64,000 nucleotides of DNA from FEB-22 sp003105195 (GCA_027493405.1 JAOSKV010000001.1:994855-1058854), one strand, 5' to 3'. Counted from the stretch's first letter, positions 6,255 through 14,978 are shown. Notes: generated by a model not told the origin, from the letters alone. Numbers and translations: made by a program.

Positions 6255-7724
6255 CTACAGTCCGAGCTTGCGCTTGAGGAGCTCGTTGACGGCCTGCGGG
6301 TTGGCCTTCCCGCCGGAGGCCTTCATCACCTGGCCGACGAACCAGCCGAGCACCGCGGGCTTGGCCCGCGCCTGCTCGGCCTTCTCGCCGTTGTCGGCGA
6401 CGATCCTCGCGACGATCGCCTCGATCGCGCCGAGATCGGTCACCTGCTTCATGCCGCGCGCTTCGACCAGCGCGCGCGGGTCGCCGCCCTCGCTCCAGAC
6501 GATCTCGAACAGGTCCTTGGCGATCTTGCCCGAGATCGTCCCCTCGCCGATCAGGTCGAGGATGGCGCCGAGCTGCGCGGCCGAGACCGGCGCGGCGTCG
6601 ATCCCGCGGCCCTCGCGGTTGAGGCGGCCGGCCAGCTCGTTGATCACCCAGTTGGCGGCGCTCTTGGCGTCGCGCCCCGTTGCGACCGCCTCGAAGAACT
6701 CCGCGGTTTCGCGCTCCGCCACCAGCACCCCGGCATCGTAGGCCGAGAGTCCGTAGTCGCGCATGAAGCGCGCCTTCTTCTCGTCCGGCAGCTCCGGCAG
6801 CTTCGCCTTCAGCGCCTCGATCTCGGTTTCGCTCAGCTCGAGCGGCAGGAGGTCCGGGTCCGGGAAGTAGCGGTAGTCGTGCGCCTCCTCCTTGTTGCGC
6901 ATGGAGCGGGTCTCGCCGCGCACCGGATCGAACAGCCGCGTCTCCTGCTCGACCTGCCCGCCGTCCTCGATCAGGTCGATCTGGCGCCGCGCCTCGTAGT
7001 CGATCGCCTGGCCGATGAAGCGGATCGAGTTGACGTTCTTGATCTCGCAGCGCGTGCCGAGATCCGCGCCCGGCCGGCGCACCGAGACGTTCACGTCGGC
7101 GCGCAGGCTGCCCTTCTCCATGTCGCCGTCGCAGGTGCCGAGGTAGCGCAGGATGGTGCGCAGCTTGGTGACGAAGGCCTTCGCCTCCTCGGCGGAGCGC
7201 AGGTCGGGCCGCGACACGATCTCCATCAGCGCGACGCCCGAGCGGTTGAGGTCGACGAAGGACAGGGTCGGGTGCTGGTCGTGCAGCGACTTGCCGGCGT
7301 CCTGCTCGAGGTGCAGCCGCTCGATGCCGACGCGGATCGCCGCGCCGTCCGGCATGTCGACCACGACCTCGCCCTCCCCCACGACCGGCGACTTGTACTG
7401 GCTGATCTGGTAGCCCTGCGGCAGGTCGGGATAGAAGTAGTTCTTCCGGTCGAACACCGACTTGCGATGGATGCGTGCCTTCAGCCCGAGGCCGGTGCGC
7501 ACCGCCTGGCGCACGCATTCGGCGTTGATCACCGGCAGCATGCCCGGCATGGCGGCATCGACCAGCGAGACGTGGCTGTTCGGCTCCCCGCCGAACGCGG
7601 TCGAGGCGCCCGAAAAGAGCTTCGCCTGCGAGGTCACCTGGGCGTGCACCTCCATGCCGATCACGACCTCCCAGTCGCCGGTCGCGCCCTTGAGCAGCTT
7701 GGATGCTTTGGCGGGAGCATTCAT
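6255..7724 (-). CDS. gatB: Asp-tRNA(Asn)/Glu-tRNA(Gln) amidotransferase subunit B
   Basis: This 489-residue protein is GatB: the kinase-like catalytic domain (about residues 18-310, with VIGMEVHAQV at 21-30, SLVDAAMPGMLPVINAE and RKNYFYPDLPQGYQISQ) is followed by the helical and YqeY-like tRNA-binding tail (about 330-488). With GatA and GatC it phosphorylates and amidates mischarged Glu-tRNA(Gln) or Asp-tRNA(Asn) in the cytosol. Its partners gatA and gatC lie 1.2 kb upstream on the same strand, separated by an NTF2-like gene and a hypothetical gene, and by a small gene on the opposite strand. The start at 7724 fits the family. Confidence 0.97.
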   Translation of the reverse strand: MNAPAKASKLLKGATGDWEVVIGMEVHAQVTSQAKLFSGASTAFGGEPNSHVSLVDAAMPGMLPVINAECVRQAVRTGLGLKARIHRKSVFDRKNYFYPDLPQGYQISQYKSPVVGEGEVVVDMPDGAAIRVGIERLHLEQDAGKSLHDQHPTLSFVDLNRSGVALMEIVSRPDLRSAEEAKAFVTKLRTILRYLGTCDGDMEKGSLRADVNVSVRRPGADLGTRCEIKNVNSIRFIGQAIDYEARRQIDLIEDGGQVEQETRLFDPVRGETRSMRNKEEAHDYRYFPDPDLLPLELSETEIEALKAKLPELPDEKKARFMRDYGLSAYDAGVLVAERETAEFFEAVATGRDAKSAANWVINELAGRLNREGRGIDAAPVSAAQLGAILDLIGEGTISGKIAKDLFEIVWSEGGDPRALVEARGMKQVTDLGAIEAIVARIVADNGEKAEQARAKPAVLGWFVGQVMKASGGKANPQAVNELLKRKLGL

Positions 7725-7873
7725 GGGGTCTCTCCGGACGGAACGGCGCGCGGGCGGCGTTCCTGCCGGAACCCGATAGAGGGTCGCGCCCGCCCCTTCA
7801 AGTCGCCGGCCGGCCCGGAACCGGAACGCGCCGCGGCGCAGGACGTTGGCTCGCAGGAAGGATGGAGCGTCCC

Positions 7874-8047
7874 ATGTCCGAGAACAGGGGAACGAACAGC
7901 TATTTCGGCGTCGTCCTCGGCGGGCTCGTTGCGGTCGCGGCGATCGTCTTCATATTGGGCGGCGGCGAGCTGGGCGGCGAGAAGAAGGTCCAGGGCGACC
8001 AAGACCTGCCGCCCGTCGCCGAGACCACGCCGTCGAGAACGAAATAG
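7874..8047 (+). CDS. 57-residue single-pass membrane protein
   Basis: The product has a short polar N-terminus, one transmembrane helix (YFGVVLGGLVAVAAIVFIL, about residues 9-27) and a charged tail. The ATG at 7874 has GGAG 6 bases before it; an in-frame ATG at 7862 is possible. It is divergent from gatB and surrounded by minus-strand genes. The function is unknown; such anchors often belong to envelope complexes. Confidence 0.65.
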   Translation: MSENRGTNSYFGVVLGGLVAVAAIVFILGGGELGGEKKVQGDQDLPPVAETTPSRTK

Positions 8048-8070
8048 CGGACCGCGCGATCGGGACCGCG

Positions 8071-8490
8071 TTACACCGCGATGCTGCGGCCGAGCACCTG
8101 CTCGACGGCGTCGAAGGTGTCGCTGAACTCGCGGAACTCGACCAGGCGCCCGTCGCGGAAGCGCAGGAAGTTCGCGAGCCGCAGGCGCACCATGCGGCCG
8201 GTGGCCCGTTGCCGGAAGGCGACCTCGCAGATCGCGGCGGCGCGCTCTCCCTCCACCAGCACCAGCTCCGGAATATGCCGCTCGAGCTCCAGCTCGCGGG
8301 TCATGTCGGCCAGCGTGGCGAGCACGTCGGACTTGCCGCGGCGCGCCCCCTCGAAGGGCAGGATTTGCGCCGGGCCGTACATGACCCAGTCGACGTGGTC
8401 GTCGATCAGGCCCGCCATCGTCTGAAAATCCTTGCGCTCGTAGGCCTCGTAGAGGTTGTAGAGCGCGGCGCGCGTGGCATGCTCGAGCAC
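8071..8490 (-). CDS. NTF2-like / SnoaL-like protein
   Basis: The 139-residue protein has the cone-shaped NTF2 pattern: a helix (ALYNLYEAYERKDFQTMAGL), DDHVDWVMYGP, then antiparallel strands (AAICEVAFRQRATGRMVRLR, FLRFRDGRLVEFREFSDTF). The family includes ketosteroid isomerases and many ligand-binding proteins without a known reaction. It starts with GTG at 8490, preceded by AGGAG at good spacing, behind an AT-rich leader. There are no catalytic residues that would fix a substrate. Confidence 0.75.
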   Translation of the reverse strand: MLEHATRAALYNLYEAYERKDFQTMAGLIDDHVDWVMYGPAQILPFEGARRGKSDVLATLADMTRELELERHIPELVLVEGERAAAICEVAFRQRATGRMVRLRLANFLRFRDGRLVEFREFSDTFDAVEQVLGRSIAV

Positions 8491-8586
8491 CGGACAGCTC
8501 CTCTTGCCAATCTCGCGGGAGCCTCCAGACTGAAACGAAAACTCTTACTTTTTCATGTACTTAATACACAATCATCGACTGCGGAA

Positions 8587-8937
8587 TTAGCCTCCCGCCA
8601 GCCGCCGCAGACCCGCCGCCTGCAGCCTTCGGTAATCATCCCGAAGCGGCGCGGCCAACAGGGCGGCCACGATGGCGCGCCACTCGTCCGCGAGCGCGCC
8701 GGTGGCCGCGCCCTTTCCGGCCTGGCCGTACCAGTAGCGCGCATTGGCGATATCGCCTTCGACGCGGTGCAGATAGGCATGCACCCAGGCGGCCTCCCGC
8801 GTGCCGTCGTCCATGACGATGCGATGCGCCGCGTCCCAGTCGCCTTTCGCGGCGAACCACAGCGCCCGCACCGGCCCTGTCGTTCCGGGCGGCGGCGCCG
8901 TTCCGTCGAGCGTCGTCTCGAAGGCGGCGAGATCCAT
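8587..8937 (-). CDS. Conserved hypothetical protein downstream of gatA
   Basis: The 116-residue protein has no signal peptide and a helical, TPR-like look (RALWFAAKGDWDAAHRIVMD, AWVHAYLHRVEGDIANARYW, YGQAGKG). It starts 19 bp after the gatA stop with GAGGG ahead, so it is probably co-transcribed with gatA. An ATG at 8937 was preferred to the TTG just before it. I recognise it only as a type often seen in Hyphomicrobiales. Confidence 0.7.
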   Translation of the reverse strand: MDLAAFETTLDGTAPPPGTTGPVRALWFAAKGDWDAAHRIVMDDGTREAAWVHAYLHRVEGDIANARYWYGQAGKGAATGALADEWRAIVAALLAAPLRDDYRRLQAAGLRRLAGG

Positions 8938-8956
8938 CAATCCCTCGCGGCGGGCG

Positions 8957-10432
8957 TCACCACCAGCGCTCCGGCCTCACGTGTCCGGCCGCCTGCTCGA
9001 GCACGGCGCCGAGCGCGAACAGCGTCTCCTCGTCGAACGGCCGGCCGATCAGCTGCAGGCCGAGCGGCAACCCGGCGGCGTCGAGGCCGCCCGGCACCGC
9101 GATGCCGGGAAGGCCGGCCATGTTCACCGTCACGGTGAACACGTCGTTGAGATACATCTCGATCGGATCCGCCCCGCCCTTCTCGCCGACCGCGAAGGCC
9201 GCCGACGGCGTCGCCGGCGTGAGGATCGCGTGGACGCCGCGCGCGAAGCAATCCTCGAAGTCCTTCTTGATCAGCGTGCGCACCTTCTGGGCGCGCAGGT
9301 AGTAGGCGTCGTAGTAGCCGGCCGAGAGCACATAGGTGCCGATCATGACGCGCCGGCGCACTTCCTTGCCGAAGCCGGCCGCACGCGTCCTCTCGTACAT
9401 CTCGGTGACGTCGCGGCCCGGAACGCGCAGCCCGTAGCGCACGCCGTCGTAGCGCGCGAGGTTGGACGAGGCCTCCGCGGGCGCGACGATGTAGTAGGCC
9501 GGCAGCGCGTATCTGGTGTGCGGCAGCGACACCTCGACGATCTCGGCGCCCGCCTCCCTGAGCCAGTCGGCGCCGCGCGCCCACAGGGCGTCGATCTCGG
9601 CCGACATGCCGGGCACCCGGTACTCCTTCGGAATCCCGATCTTCATGCCCTTGACCGGGCGGCCGATCGCGGCCGCGTAGTCGGGCACCGGGAGGTCCGC
9701 CGAGGTGGCGTCCTTGGCATCGTGGCCCGCCATCGAGCCCAGCACGATGGCGGCGTCGCGCACGGTGCGCGCGAAGGGACCCGCCTGGTCGAGCGAGGAC
9801 GCGAAGGCGACGATGCCGAAGCGCGAGCAGCGGCCATAGGTCGGCTTCACGCCGACGATGCCCGCGAAGGCGGCGGGCTGGCGGATCGAGCCGCCCGTGT
9901 CGGTGCCGGTCGCCGCGAGGCAGAGCCCGGCCGCGACCGCCGCCGCCGAGCCGCCCGAGGAGCCGCCCGGCACCAGCGGCGCGTTCGAGCCGCGCCGCCG
10001 CCAGGGCGAGGTCACCGGCCCGTAATAGGAGGTCTCGTTGGACGAGCCCATGGCGAACTCGTCGTTGTTGGTCTTGCCGATCAGCACCGCGCCGTCGCGC
10101 CACAGGTTGGCCGTCACGGTCGATTCGTAGCTCGGCACGAATCCGTCGAGGATGTGCGAGCAGGCGGTGGTGCGCACGCCCGCGGTGCAGAACATGTCCT
10201 TCACGCCGATCGGCACGCCTTCCAGCGGCCCCCCTTCGCCCCGGGCGAGGCGCTGGTCGCTGAGCCGCGCCATCTCGCGCGCGCGCTCCGGCGTCTCCAG
10301 CACATAGGCGTTGAGCGCGCGCGCGCCTTCGATCGCGGAAAGATGCGCCTCGGCGAGCTCGACGGCCGTGAAATCCTTGCGGCGCAGCCCCTCGCGCGCC
10401 TCCGCGAGCGTGAGCGCGGTCAGGTCGGTCAT
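8957..10432 (-). CDS. gatA: Asp-tRNA(Asn)/Glu-tRNA(Gln) amidotransferase subunit A
   Basis: This 491-residue amidase-signature protein hydrolyses glutamine and channels ammonia to GatB. The Ser-cisSer-Lys triad is visible: K78 (GVKDM), S158 (VPGGSSGGSAAAVA) and S182 (DTGGSIRQPA), with the 24-residue spacing between the serines seen in known GatA. The ATG at 10432 gives the family length; an ORF extension upstream overlaps the small gene and is rejected. The order on the minus strand is gatC, a CxxC microprotein, gatA, then a hypothetical gene. Confidence 0.97.
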   Translation of the reverse strand: MTDLTALTLAEAREGLRRKDFTAVELAEAHLSAIEGARALNAYVLETPERAREMARLSDQRLARGEGGPLEGVPIGVKDMFCTAGVRTTACSHILDGFVPSYESTVTANLWRDGAVLIGKTNNDEFAMGSSNETSYYGPVTSPWRRRGSNAPLVPGGSSGGSAAAVAAGLCLAATGTDTGGSIRQPAAFAGIVGVKPTYGRCSRFGIVAFASSLDQAGPFARTVRDAAIVLGSMAGHDAKDATSADLPVPDYAAAIGRPVKGMKIGIPKEYRVPGMSAEIDALWARGADWLREAGAEIVEVSLPHTRYALPAYYIVAPAEASSNLARYDGVRYGLRVPGRDVTEMYERTRAAGFGKEVRRRVMIGTYVLSAGYYDAYYLRAQKVRTLIKKDFEDCFARGVHAILTPATPSAAFAVGEKGGADPIEMYLNDVFTVTVNMAGLPGIAVPGGLDAAGLPLGLQLIGRPFDEETLFALGAVLEQAAGHVRPERWW

Positions 10433-10470
10433 GCGGCGGTCTTCATGCGGCGGACCTTGCTCGGCGGTTC

Positions 10471-10629
10471 CTATTCGGAGGTCTTGGGTTCGTCGGCGCG
10501 CGGCCCGGCCGGGGCCGGCGCGACCGTCTCGACTGCCGCCGGCGCGCGGCGCTGCGCGTCCGCCTCGAGCTTCGCCTTGTGTTCGAGATAGGCGCGGTAG
10601 AACGCCTCCTCCTCGCACAGCATGCACAT
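10471..10629 (-). CDS. 52-residue CxxC microprotein between gatC and gatA
   Basis: From the ATG at 10629 the product reads MCMLCEEEAFYRAYLEHKAK and then an Ala/Pro-rich tail. A single CxxC (C2, C5) next to an acidic/aromatic helix could bind a metal, perhaps as a dimer. GGGAGG lies ahead of the ATG. It sits 17 bp after gatC and 38 bp before gatA, so it should be made with them. Its function is unknown. Confidence 0.65.
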   Translation of the reverse strand: MCMLCEEEAFYRAYLEHKAKLEADAQRRAPAAVETVAPAPAGPRADEPKTSE

Positions 10630-10646
10630 CGCCGCCTCCCCGCGCT

Positions 10647-10934
10647 CTATTCGACTACCTTCGGCACGAGAAAGAAGTGGTTCTCGGTCGCCGGCGCGTT
10701 GCGCACCACGTCGTCCGCGATCTCGCCGTCGGTGACCACGTCCTCGCGCATCTTCATGGCCATGGGCGTCACCGAGGTCATCGGCTCGACGCCCGCGACG
10801 TCGACCTCGGAGAGCTGCTCGACGAAGGCCAGGATGGCGTTGAGCTCTCCCTGGAGGTGCGCGACCTCCTCCTCGGCGACCGCGATCCGCGCGAGATGCG
10901 CGATGCGGCGGACCTGATCGGCATCGACGGACAT
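10647..10934 (-). CDS. gatC: Asp-tRNA(Asn)/Glu-tRNA(Gln) amidotransferase subunit C
   Basis: This 95-residue GatC starts MSVDADQVRRIAHLARIAVA and contains ELNAILAFVEQLSEVDVAGV and the conserved proline-poor loop PMTSVTP. It ends with ENHFFLVPKVVE, the strand that wraps between GatA and GatB. GatC stabilises the GatAB heterodimer. It is the first gene of the gatC-gatA run; the ATG at 10934 fits the family. Confidence 0.95.
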   Translation of the reverse strand: MSVDADQVRRIAHLARIAVAEEEVAHLQGELNAILAFVEQLSEVDVAGVEPMTSVTPMAMKMREDVVTDGEIADDVVRNAPATENHFFLVPKVVE

Positions 10935-11165
10935 GGAGAGCTCCGGATTGGGCCACCGGCCGGATGCCAGGGGCTATAGCAGAGGCCCTTTCCGGGCGGC
11001 AACCCGACGGTCCGCGCGGGCGGACACGCCCGGGCGCGCGCATCCGGCCGGCGCCAGCGCGGCGTTTCCGCCCTGCCGTCAGACGGGTTGACGATTCGTT
11101 GAACCTCGTCCCGGGCATCGCGACTGACGGACCGTCCGCGGCGGCCCACGATGCAAGGAACTGTC

Positions 11166-11438
11166 ATGAAGCGGTATCTGCTTTCTGTCGCCCTCGTGGC
11201 GATCTCGTCCGCGGCCTTCGCCCAGCCGGGTGGTCCGATCCGGTCCGGCGACCAGTGCTGGGTCGCCACCGACAGCCGCGGCTACGGCTATTGGGACGCG
11301 TGCTCGACCCTGGTCAATGTCCGCGGTGAAGACCCGCTCCCCGGCGGCGCCGATGGCGGCGGCGGCGGCGGCGACAACGGCGGTGGCGGCGATCCGGGCG
11401 GTGGCGGCGACCCCGGCGGCGGAGGCGCGCCGCGCTGA
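11166..11438 (+). CDS. Secreted Gly-rich protein with a CWVATD...GYGYWDAC motif
   Basis: The 90-residue protein has a signal peptide (residues 1-19, MKRYLLSVALVAISSAAFA), then GGPIRSGDQCWVATDSRGYG and YWDAC. A low-complexity tail rich in Gly, Asp and Pro (about residues 60-90) ends it. The Cys pair framing a Trp/Tyr-rich stretch recurs in the secreted protein at 16.0-16.5 kb. The ATG at 11166 was chosen because it opens the signal peptide. The function is unknown; the tail suggests a surface or matrix role. Confidence 0.7.
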   Translation: MKRYLLSVALVAISSAAFAQPGGPIRSGDQCWVATDSRGYGYWDACSTLVNVRGEDPLPGGADGGGGGGDNGGGGDPGGGGDPGGGGAPR

Positions 11439-11562
11439 TCGCGAGGCTCTGCCCACGAGCTTTCGACCGAGCTCGGGGCCGCTCCGGCGGCCCCGCTCAC
11501 ATCACGTCATGATGGCCGTCGCGTGCATTGAATCCGCTGCGCGGCGGGTCCAGATTGCGTCG

Positions 11563-12420
11563 ATGGACGCCCGCCGGTCCGCCGTCCCTTTCGCCACCAG
11601 GACCCCGCTGCATGTCGGCGCGGTCGGCCTCGCGGTGCGCGATCTCGATCGGCTCGCCGCCTTCTACCGGGACGTCATCGGCCTGACGGTGCTGGCGCAG
11701 GACGCGCACAGCGCCCGGCTCGGCGCCGACGGGGTCGCTCTGCTCGAGCTCGCGCACCGGCCCGATGCCGGGCCCGACGATCCGGCCGAGGCCGGGCTCT
11801 ATCACACGGCCTTCCTGCAGCCCACCCGCGCCGACCTCGCGCGCTGGCTCATCCATGCGGCGCGCAACCGGGTGCCCCTCACCGGCGCCTCCGACCACGC
11901 GGTGAGCGAGGCGATCTACCTCGACGACCCCGAGGGCAACGGCGTCGAGGTCTATCGCGATCGCGGTCCCGAGGAATGGACCTGGGACGGCGACATCGTG
12001 CGCATGACCACCGAGCCGCTCGACCTCGACGACCTTTCGCGCGCGGCCGGCGCGGCCCGCGCCTATGCGGCGGCCCCCGCGGGCCTGCGCATCGGCCACA
12101 TCCATTTGCGGGTCGGCGATCTCGGCCAGGCCGAGTCCTTCTATGGCGGCGTCATCGGCCTCGACCTCACGCGCCGCCGCCACGGCGCCGCCTTCATGTC
12201 CTCGGGCCGCTACCACCACCACGTCGCCGTCAATGTCTGGCACAGCCGCGGCGCCCCTGCGCGCGACCCCGGCCGCGCGGGCCTCGCCTGGTTCTCGCTG
12301 CGTCCCGCCGATGCCGCGACCCGCGACGCGCTGCTCGCCCGCATCGCCCGGGCCGGCGCACCCCTGCAGCAGGGCGCCGAGACGACCGATCCCTGGGGCA
12401 CCCGCATCCGGATCGCGTGA
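11563..12420 (+). CDS. Two-domain vicinal-oxygen-chelate protein (catechol 2,3-dioxygenase-like)
   Basis: About 285 residues form two VOC modules. The first (THVGAVGLAVRD-type, here LHVGAVGLAVRDLDRLAAFY) and the second (IGHIHLRVGDLGQAESFYGG) start with metal-ligand His residues. YLDDPEGNGVEVYRDR is typical of CatE-like extradiol dioxygenases and glyoxalase-fold relatives, which use Fe(II) or another divalent metal. The start is uncertain: an ATG at 11509 is also in frame and neither has a strong ribosome binding site. It stands alone. Confidence 0.8.
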   Translation: MDARRSAVPFATRTPLHVGAVGLAVRDLDRLAAFYRDVIGLTVLAQDAHSARLGADGVALLELAHRPDAGPDDPAEAGLYHTAFLQPTRADLARWLIHAARNRVPLTGASDHAVSEAIYLDDPEGNGVEVYRDRGPEEWTWDGDIVRMTTEPLDLDDLSRAAGAARAYAAAPAGLRIGHIHLRVGDLGQAESFYGGVIGLDLTRRRHGAAFMSSGRYHHHVAVNVWHSRGAPARDPGRAGLAWFSLRPADAATRDALLARIARAGAPLQQGAETTDPWGTRIRIA

Positions 12421-12522
12421 TCGCCGCCGGGAACTCGGCAGCGCGCTGGCGCGTTCCGGTCCGGGTGGCGGCGAGCCGGCCGGGCGATCCTCGGCCGTGC
12501 GCATGCGAGCCGGGAGGCCGCG

Positions 12523-12699
12523 ATGGAACGGCTGCTGTTCACCTGCCCGGAGACCGGGCGCGACGTCGACATCGGCATCGAATCGGAGCTCGGGACCCTG
12601 CTGCGGATCCGCATGAACCGGGTGCGCGCCAAGTGCCCGGCCTGCGGGGCGTGGCACGAGTGGCGCGTGCGCGACGCCCAGCTCGAGCGGGCGGCCTGA
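12523..12699 (+). CDS. 58-residue zinc-ribbon-like protein
   Basis: The product starts MERLLFTCPETGRDVDIGIE and ends with KCPACGAWHEWRVRDAQLER. One Cys near residue 8, CPxCG and a nearby His could form a small zinc site. GGGAGG stands before the ATG at 12523. It lies 100 bp behind the VOC gene on the same strand. The function is unknown. Confidence 0.7.
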   Translation: MERLLFTCPETGRDVDIGIESELGTLLRIRMNRVRAKCPACGAWHEWRVRDAQLERAA

Positions 12700-12710
12700 C
12701 GCGCCGCGCA

Positions 12711-13052
12711 TCACAGCGTCGCGAGCACGCCCAGCACCGTCAGCATCGCGAGCCCGAACGCGCCACCGACCACCAGGCGCACGCGGCGTTTCGCCGGCTC
12801 CCGGTCGAGCGCGTCGCGCGCCGCCGCGATCTCGGCCATGTCGCGCAGCAGCTGGTCCTCGGCCACGTCCTCGGCGCGCGCGCGGCGCGGCGCATCGGCC
12901 GGCACCGGCGCTTCCGAGGCGGCACGCAGCGTCGTCTCCGGCGGTGCGGCGACGGCGGCGCGCGGCTCGGCGTCCTGCGGCTCGGACCACTCGTTGACCC
13001 AGAGGTGCTCCGCCTCGATTCCGTCGGCAAAGAAGTAGGCGTCGTGCGCCAT
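12711..13052 (-). CDS. C-terminally anchored membrane protein
   Basis: The 113-residue product is acidic and Ala/Pro-rich at the N-terminus (MAHDAYFFADGIEAEHLWVN), has a charged helix (LLRDMAEIAAARDALDREPA) and ends in one transmembrane helix (VVGGAFGLAMLTVLGVLATL). The topology is tail-anchored. The ATG at 13052 excludes an upstream extension that runs through a dispersed repeat. The function is unknown. Confidence 0.6.
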   Translation of the reverse strand: MAHDAYFFADGIEAEHLWVNEWSEPQDAEPRAAVAAPPETTLRAASEAPVPADAPRRARAEDVAEDQLLRDMAEIAAARDALDREPAKRRVRLVVGGAFGLAMLTVLGVLATL

Positions 13053-13090
13053 CGCATGCCCCGAGCTACTTTCGCAGGGAAACACTCTCG

Positions 13091-13130
13091 GCGTCATCCC
13101 GGCCGAGCGAAGCGAGAGCCGGGATGACGC
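13091..13130. repeat. GTCATCCCGGC palindrome, copy 1
   Basis: GCGTCATCCCGGC and GCCGGGATGACGC are perfect inverted repeats around GAGCGAAGCGAGA. Related copies are at 21781-21945 and 39416-39453. This is a REP/BIME-like dispersed element. Confidence 0.85.
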
Positions 13131-13203
13131 TTGGAGTGCGGTCTCCGACGCGTCAGGACTAGGCGATGCGCGCACCGCCCGCGAGCGCTTGCTCCCGTTA
13201 GCC

Positions 13204-13683
13204 TTAATTGCGGCGAGGCCGGTCGCGATCCTCGTCGTCCTCCTTCCAGATCGCCCGCTCGATCCAGCCCACGGCGACCAGCATGAACAGGGCGAGCCCC
13301 ACCCCGACCGCCGCCGCGCGCCAGGCCGCGAGTCCGCAGGCGATGCCGAGCGCCGCGGCGACCCAGACGGTCGCCGCCGTGGTCAGCCCGGTGACCGACT
13401 GCGAGCGCCAGTCGCGCAGGATCACGCCGGCGCCGATGAAGCTGATGCCGCCCATGACGCCCTGGATGATCCCCTGCACCACGCGGCTCAGCGCGTCGGG
13501 ATGGTCGTGCAGGTTCGCGTACTGAACGGTGGAGACCGCAGCGAGCGCCGCTCCGAGCGAGACGAGCCCCAGGGTGCGCGCGCCCATCGGCTTGTCGCGC
13601 AGGTCGCGATTGAGCCCGATCGCCATCCCGGCGATCGCCGCCATGCCGAGCCTGAGCGCGACCTCCGCGAGCGGCATCTCCAT
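13204..13683 (-). CDS. MgtC/SapB family membrane protein
   Basis: The 159-residue protein has the MgtC core: AIGLNRDLRDKPMGARTLGL, GGISFIGAGVILRD and TTAATVWVAAALGIACG, with about five transmembrane helices and a basic tail (ERAIWKEDDEDRDRPRRN). MgtC proteins act in the inner membrane in low-magnesium or acid adaptation, through partner ATPases rather than as transporters. It starts at 13683, directly after the UPF0173 gene (stop at 13695), and may be co-transcribed with it. Confidence 0.85.
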   Translation of the reverse strand: MEMPLAEVALRLGMAAIAGMAIGLNRDLRDKPMGARTLGLVSLGAALAAVSTVQYANLHDHPDALSRVVQGIIQGVMGGISFIGAGVILRDWRSQSVTGLTTAATVWVAAALGIACGLAAWRAAAVGVGLALFMLVAVGWIERAIWKEDDEDRDRPRRN

Positions 13684-13694
13684 CGCAGGATCCT

Positions 13695-14393
13695 TCAGAC
13701 CGTGAACGCCTTGCCCTTCTCGGGCACCACGACCTTGGTGGCGTGCCCCTTCATCTCGGCGACGAACTTGTCCGCGTTCGGCTCGATGATCGGGAACGAG
13801 CCGTAGTGGCAGGGGATCGCGTGCGTGAGCTTGAAGAAGCGCTGCACGGCCAGCGCCGCGGTCTTCGGGCTCATGGTGAAGCGGTCGCCGATCGGCACCA
13901 TGGCGACCTGCGGGGCGTGGATCTCGCTGATCAGGCCCATGTCCGAGAAGATGTCGGTGTCGCCCATGTGGTAGACGGTCGGCTCGCCCGGCGCCTTGAC
14001 GATCGCGCCGCAGGGATTGCCGAGATAGATCGGCATGCCGTCGCGGATGTCGCCCGAGGAGTGGTCGGCCCGCACCAGGGTCACCGTGAAGCCGCCGAGG
14101 TCCGTGGTGCCGCCGGTGTTCATGGGATTGAACTTCTCGAGCCCCTGGGCCGCGAGCCACATGCACAGGTCGTAGTTGGTCGTGACCGTCGCGCCGTTGC
14201 TTTTCGCGATGTCGAGGGCGTCACCGACGTGGTCGGCGTGGCCGTGGGTGAGCACGATCTGGGTCACCCCGCGGATCGCGGCGGCCTTGTCCGAGACGAA
14301 GGCCGGATTGCCCGTGAAGAACGGATCGATCAGCACCGCCTGTCCGGCGAAATCGAGGCGGAAGGCGGAATGTCCGTACCAGGTGATCTGCAT
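13695..14393 (-). CDS. UPF0173 metal-dependent hydrolase
   Basis: This 232-residue metallo-beta-lactamase fold protein starts MQITWYGHSAFRLDFAGQAV and carries LTHGHADHVGDAL (HxHxDH), a further His/Asp pair (YHMGDTDIFSDMG) and HAIPCHYGSF, the metal ligands of the UPF0173 group. These are cytosolic hydrolases of unknown substrate. The start at 14393 matches the family; the long ORF extension upstream is antisense to ruvX. Confidence 0.9.
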   Translation of the reverse strand: MQITWYGHSAFRLDFAGQAVLIDPFFTGNPAFVSDKAAAIRGVTQIVLTHGHADHVGDALDIAKSNGATVTTNYDLCMWLAAQGLEKFNPMNTGGTTDLGGFTVTLVRADHSSGDIRDGMPIYLGNPCGAIVKAPGEPTVYHMGDTDIFSDMGLISEIHAPQVAMVPIGDRFTMSPKTAALAVQRFFKLTHAIPCHYGSFPIIEPNADKFVAEMKGHATKVVVPEKGKAFTV

Positions 14394-14498
14394 GACCAGT
14401 CTCCATTCGGGCGTGACGCGCGTGCGGAGCATAGAGCGGGGCGCCGCAGGATCAACGCCGCCTTTTGTTCCATCGCCGGCGCGTGTTAGGCGTTCCCC

Positions 14499-14975
14499 AT
14501 GTCGGCTTCCGTCCTTCCGCTGGTCGAGGCGGCGCCGCGGCTCGGCCCGCGCGGCGCCCTGATCGGCCTCGACCTCGGCACCAAGACCATCGGCGTCGCG
14601 GTGAGCGACCCGGACCGGCGGCTCGCCACCGGCGTGACCACCATCGCGCGCAAGGCCTTCACGGCCGACGCGCGCGCGCTGCTCGCGCTCGCGGCCGAAC
14701 GCCGCGCGGTCGGCTTCGTGCTCGGCCTGCCCATCAACATGGACGGCTCCGAAGGCCCGCGCGCCCAGTCGACCCGCGCCTTCGCGCGCAATCTCGCGCG
14801 GCTCACCGAGCTGCCGATCGCGCTCTGGGACGAGCGGCTTTCCACGGCCGCGGTCGAGCGCGACCTGATCGCGGCGGACGCGAGCCGCGCCAAGCGCGCC
14901 CGCGTGATCGACCAGCATGCCGCCGCCTTCATCCTGCAGGGCGCGCTCGACCGCCTCGCCCGCCTCGCCGGGTGA
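14499..14975 (+). CDS. ruvX: Holliday junction resolvase-like protein (pre-16S rRNA nuclease)
   Basis: This 158-residue YqgF/RuvX protein has the RNase H-like fold: ALIGLDLGTKTIGVAVSDP (first catalytic Asp), GFVLGLPINMDGSEGP, LWDERLSTAAVERDL (Glu) and VIDQHAAAFILQ (Asp). The family processes the 5' end of 16S rRNA and has been proposed to resolve junctions. The next gene starts 3 bp after its stop, so the two share an operon. Confidence 0.93.
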   Translation: MSASVLPLVEAAPRLGPRGALIGLDLGTKTIGVAVSDPDRRLATGVTTIARKAFTADARALLALAAERRAVGFVLGLPINMDGSEGPRAQSTRAFARNLARLTELPIALWDERLSTAAVERDLIAADASRAKRARVIDQHAAAFILQGALDRLARLAG

Positions 14976-14978
14976 GCG

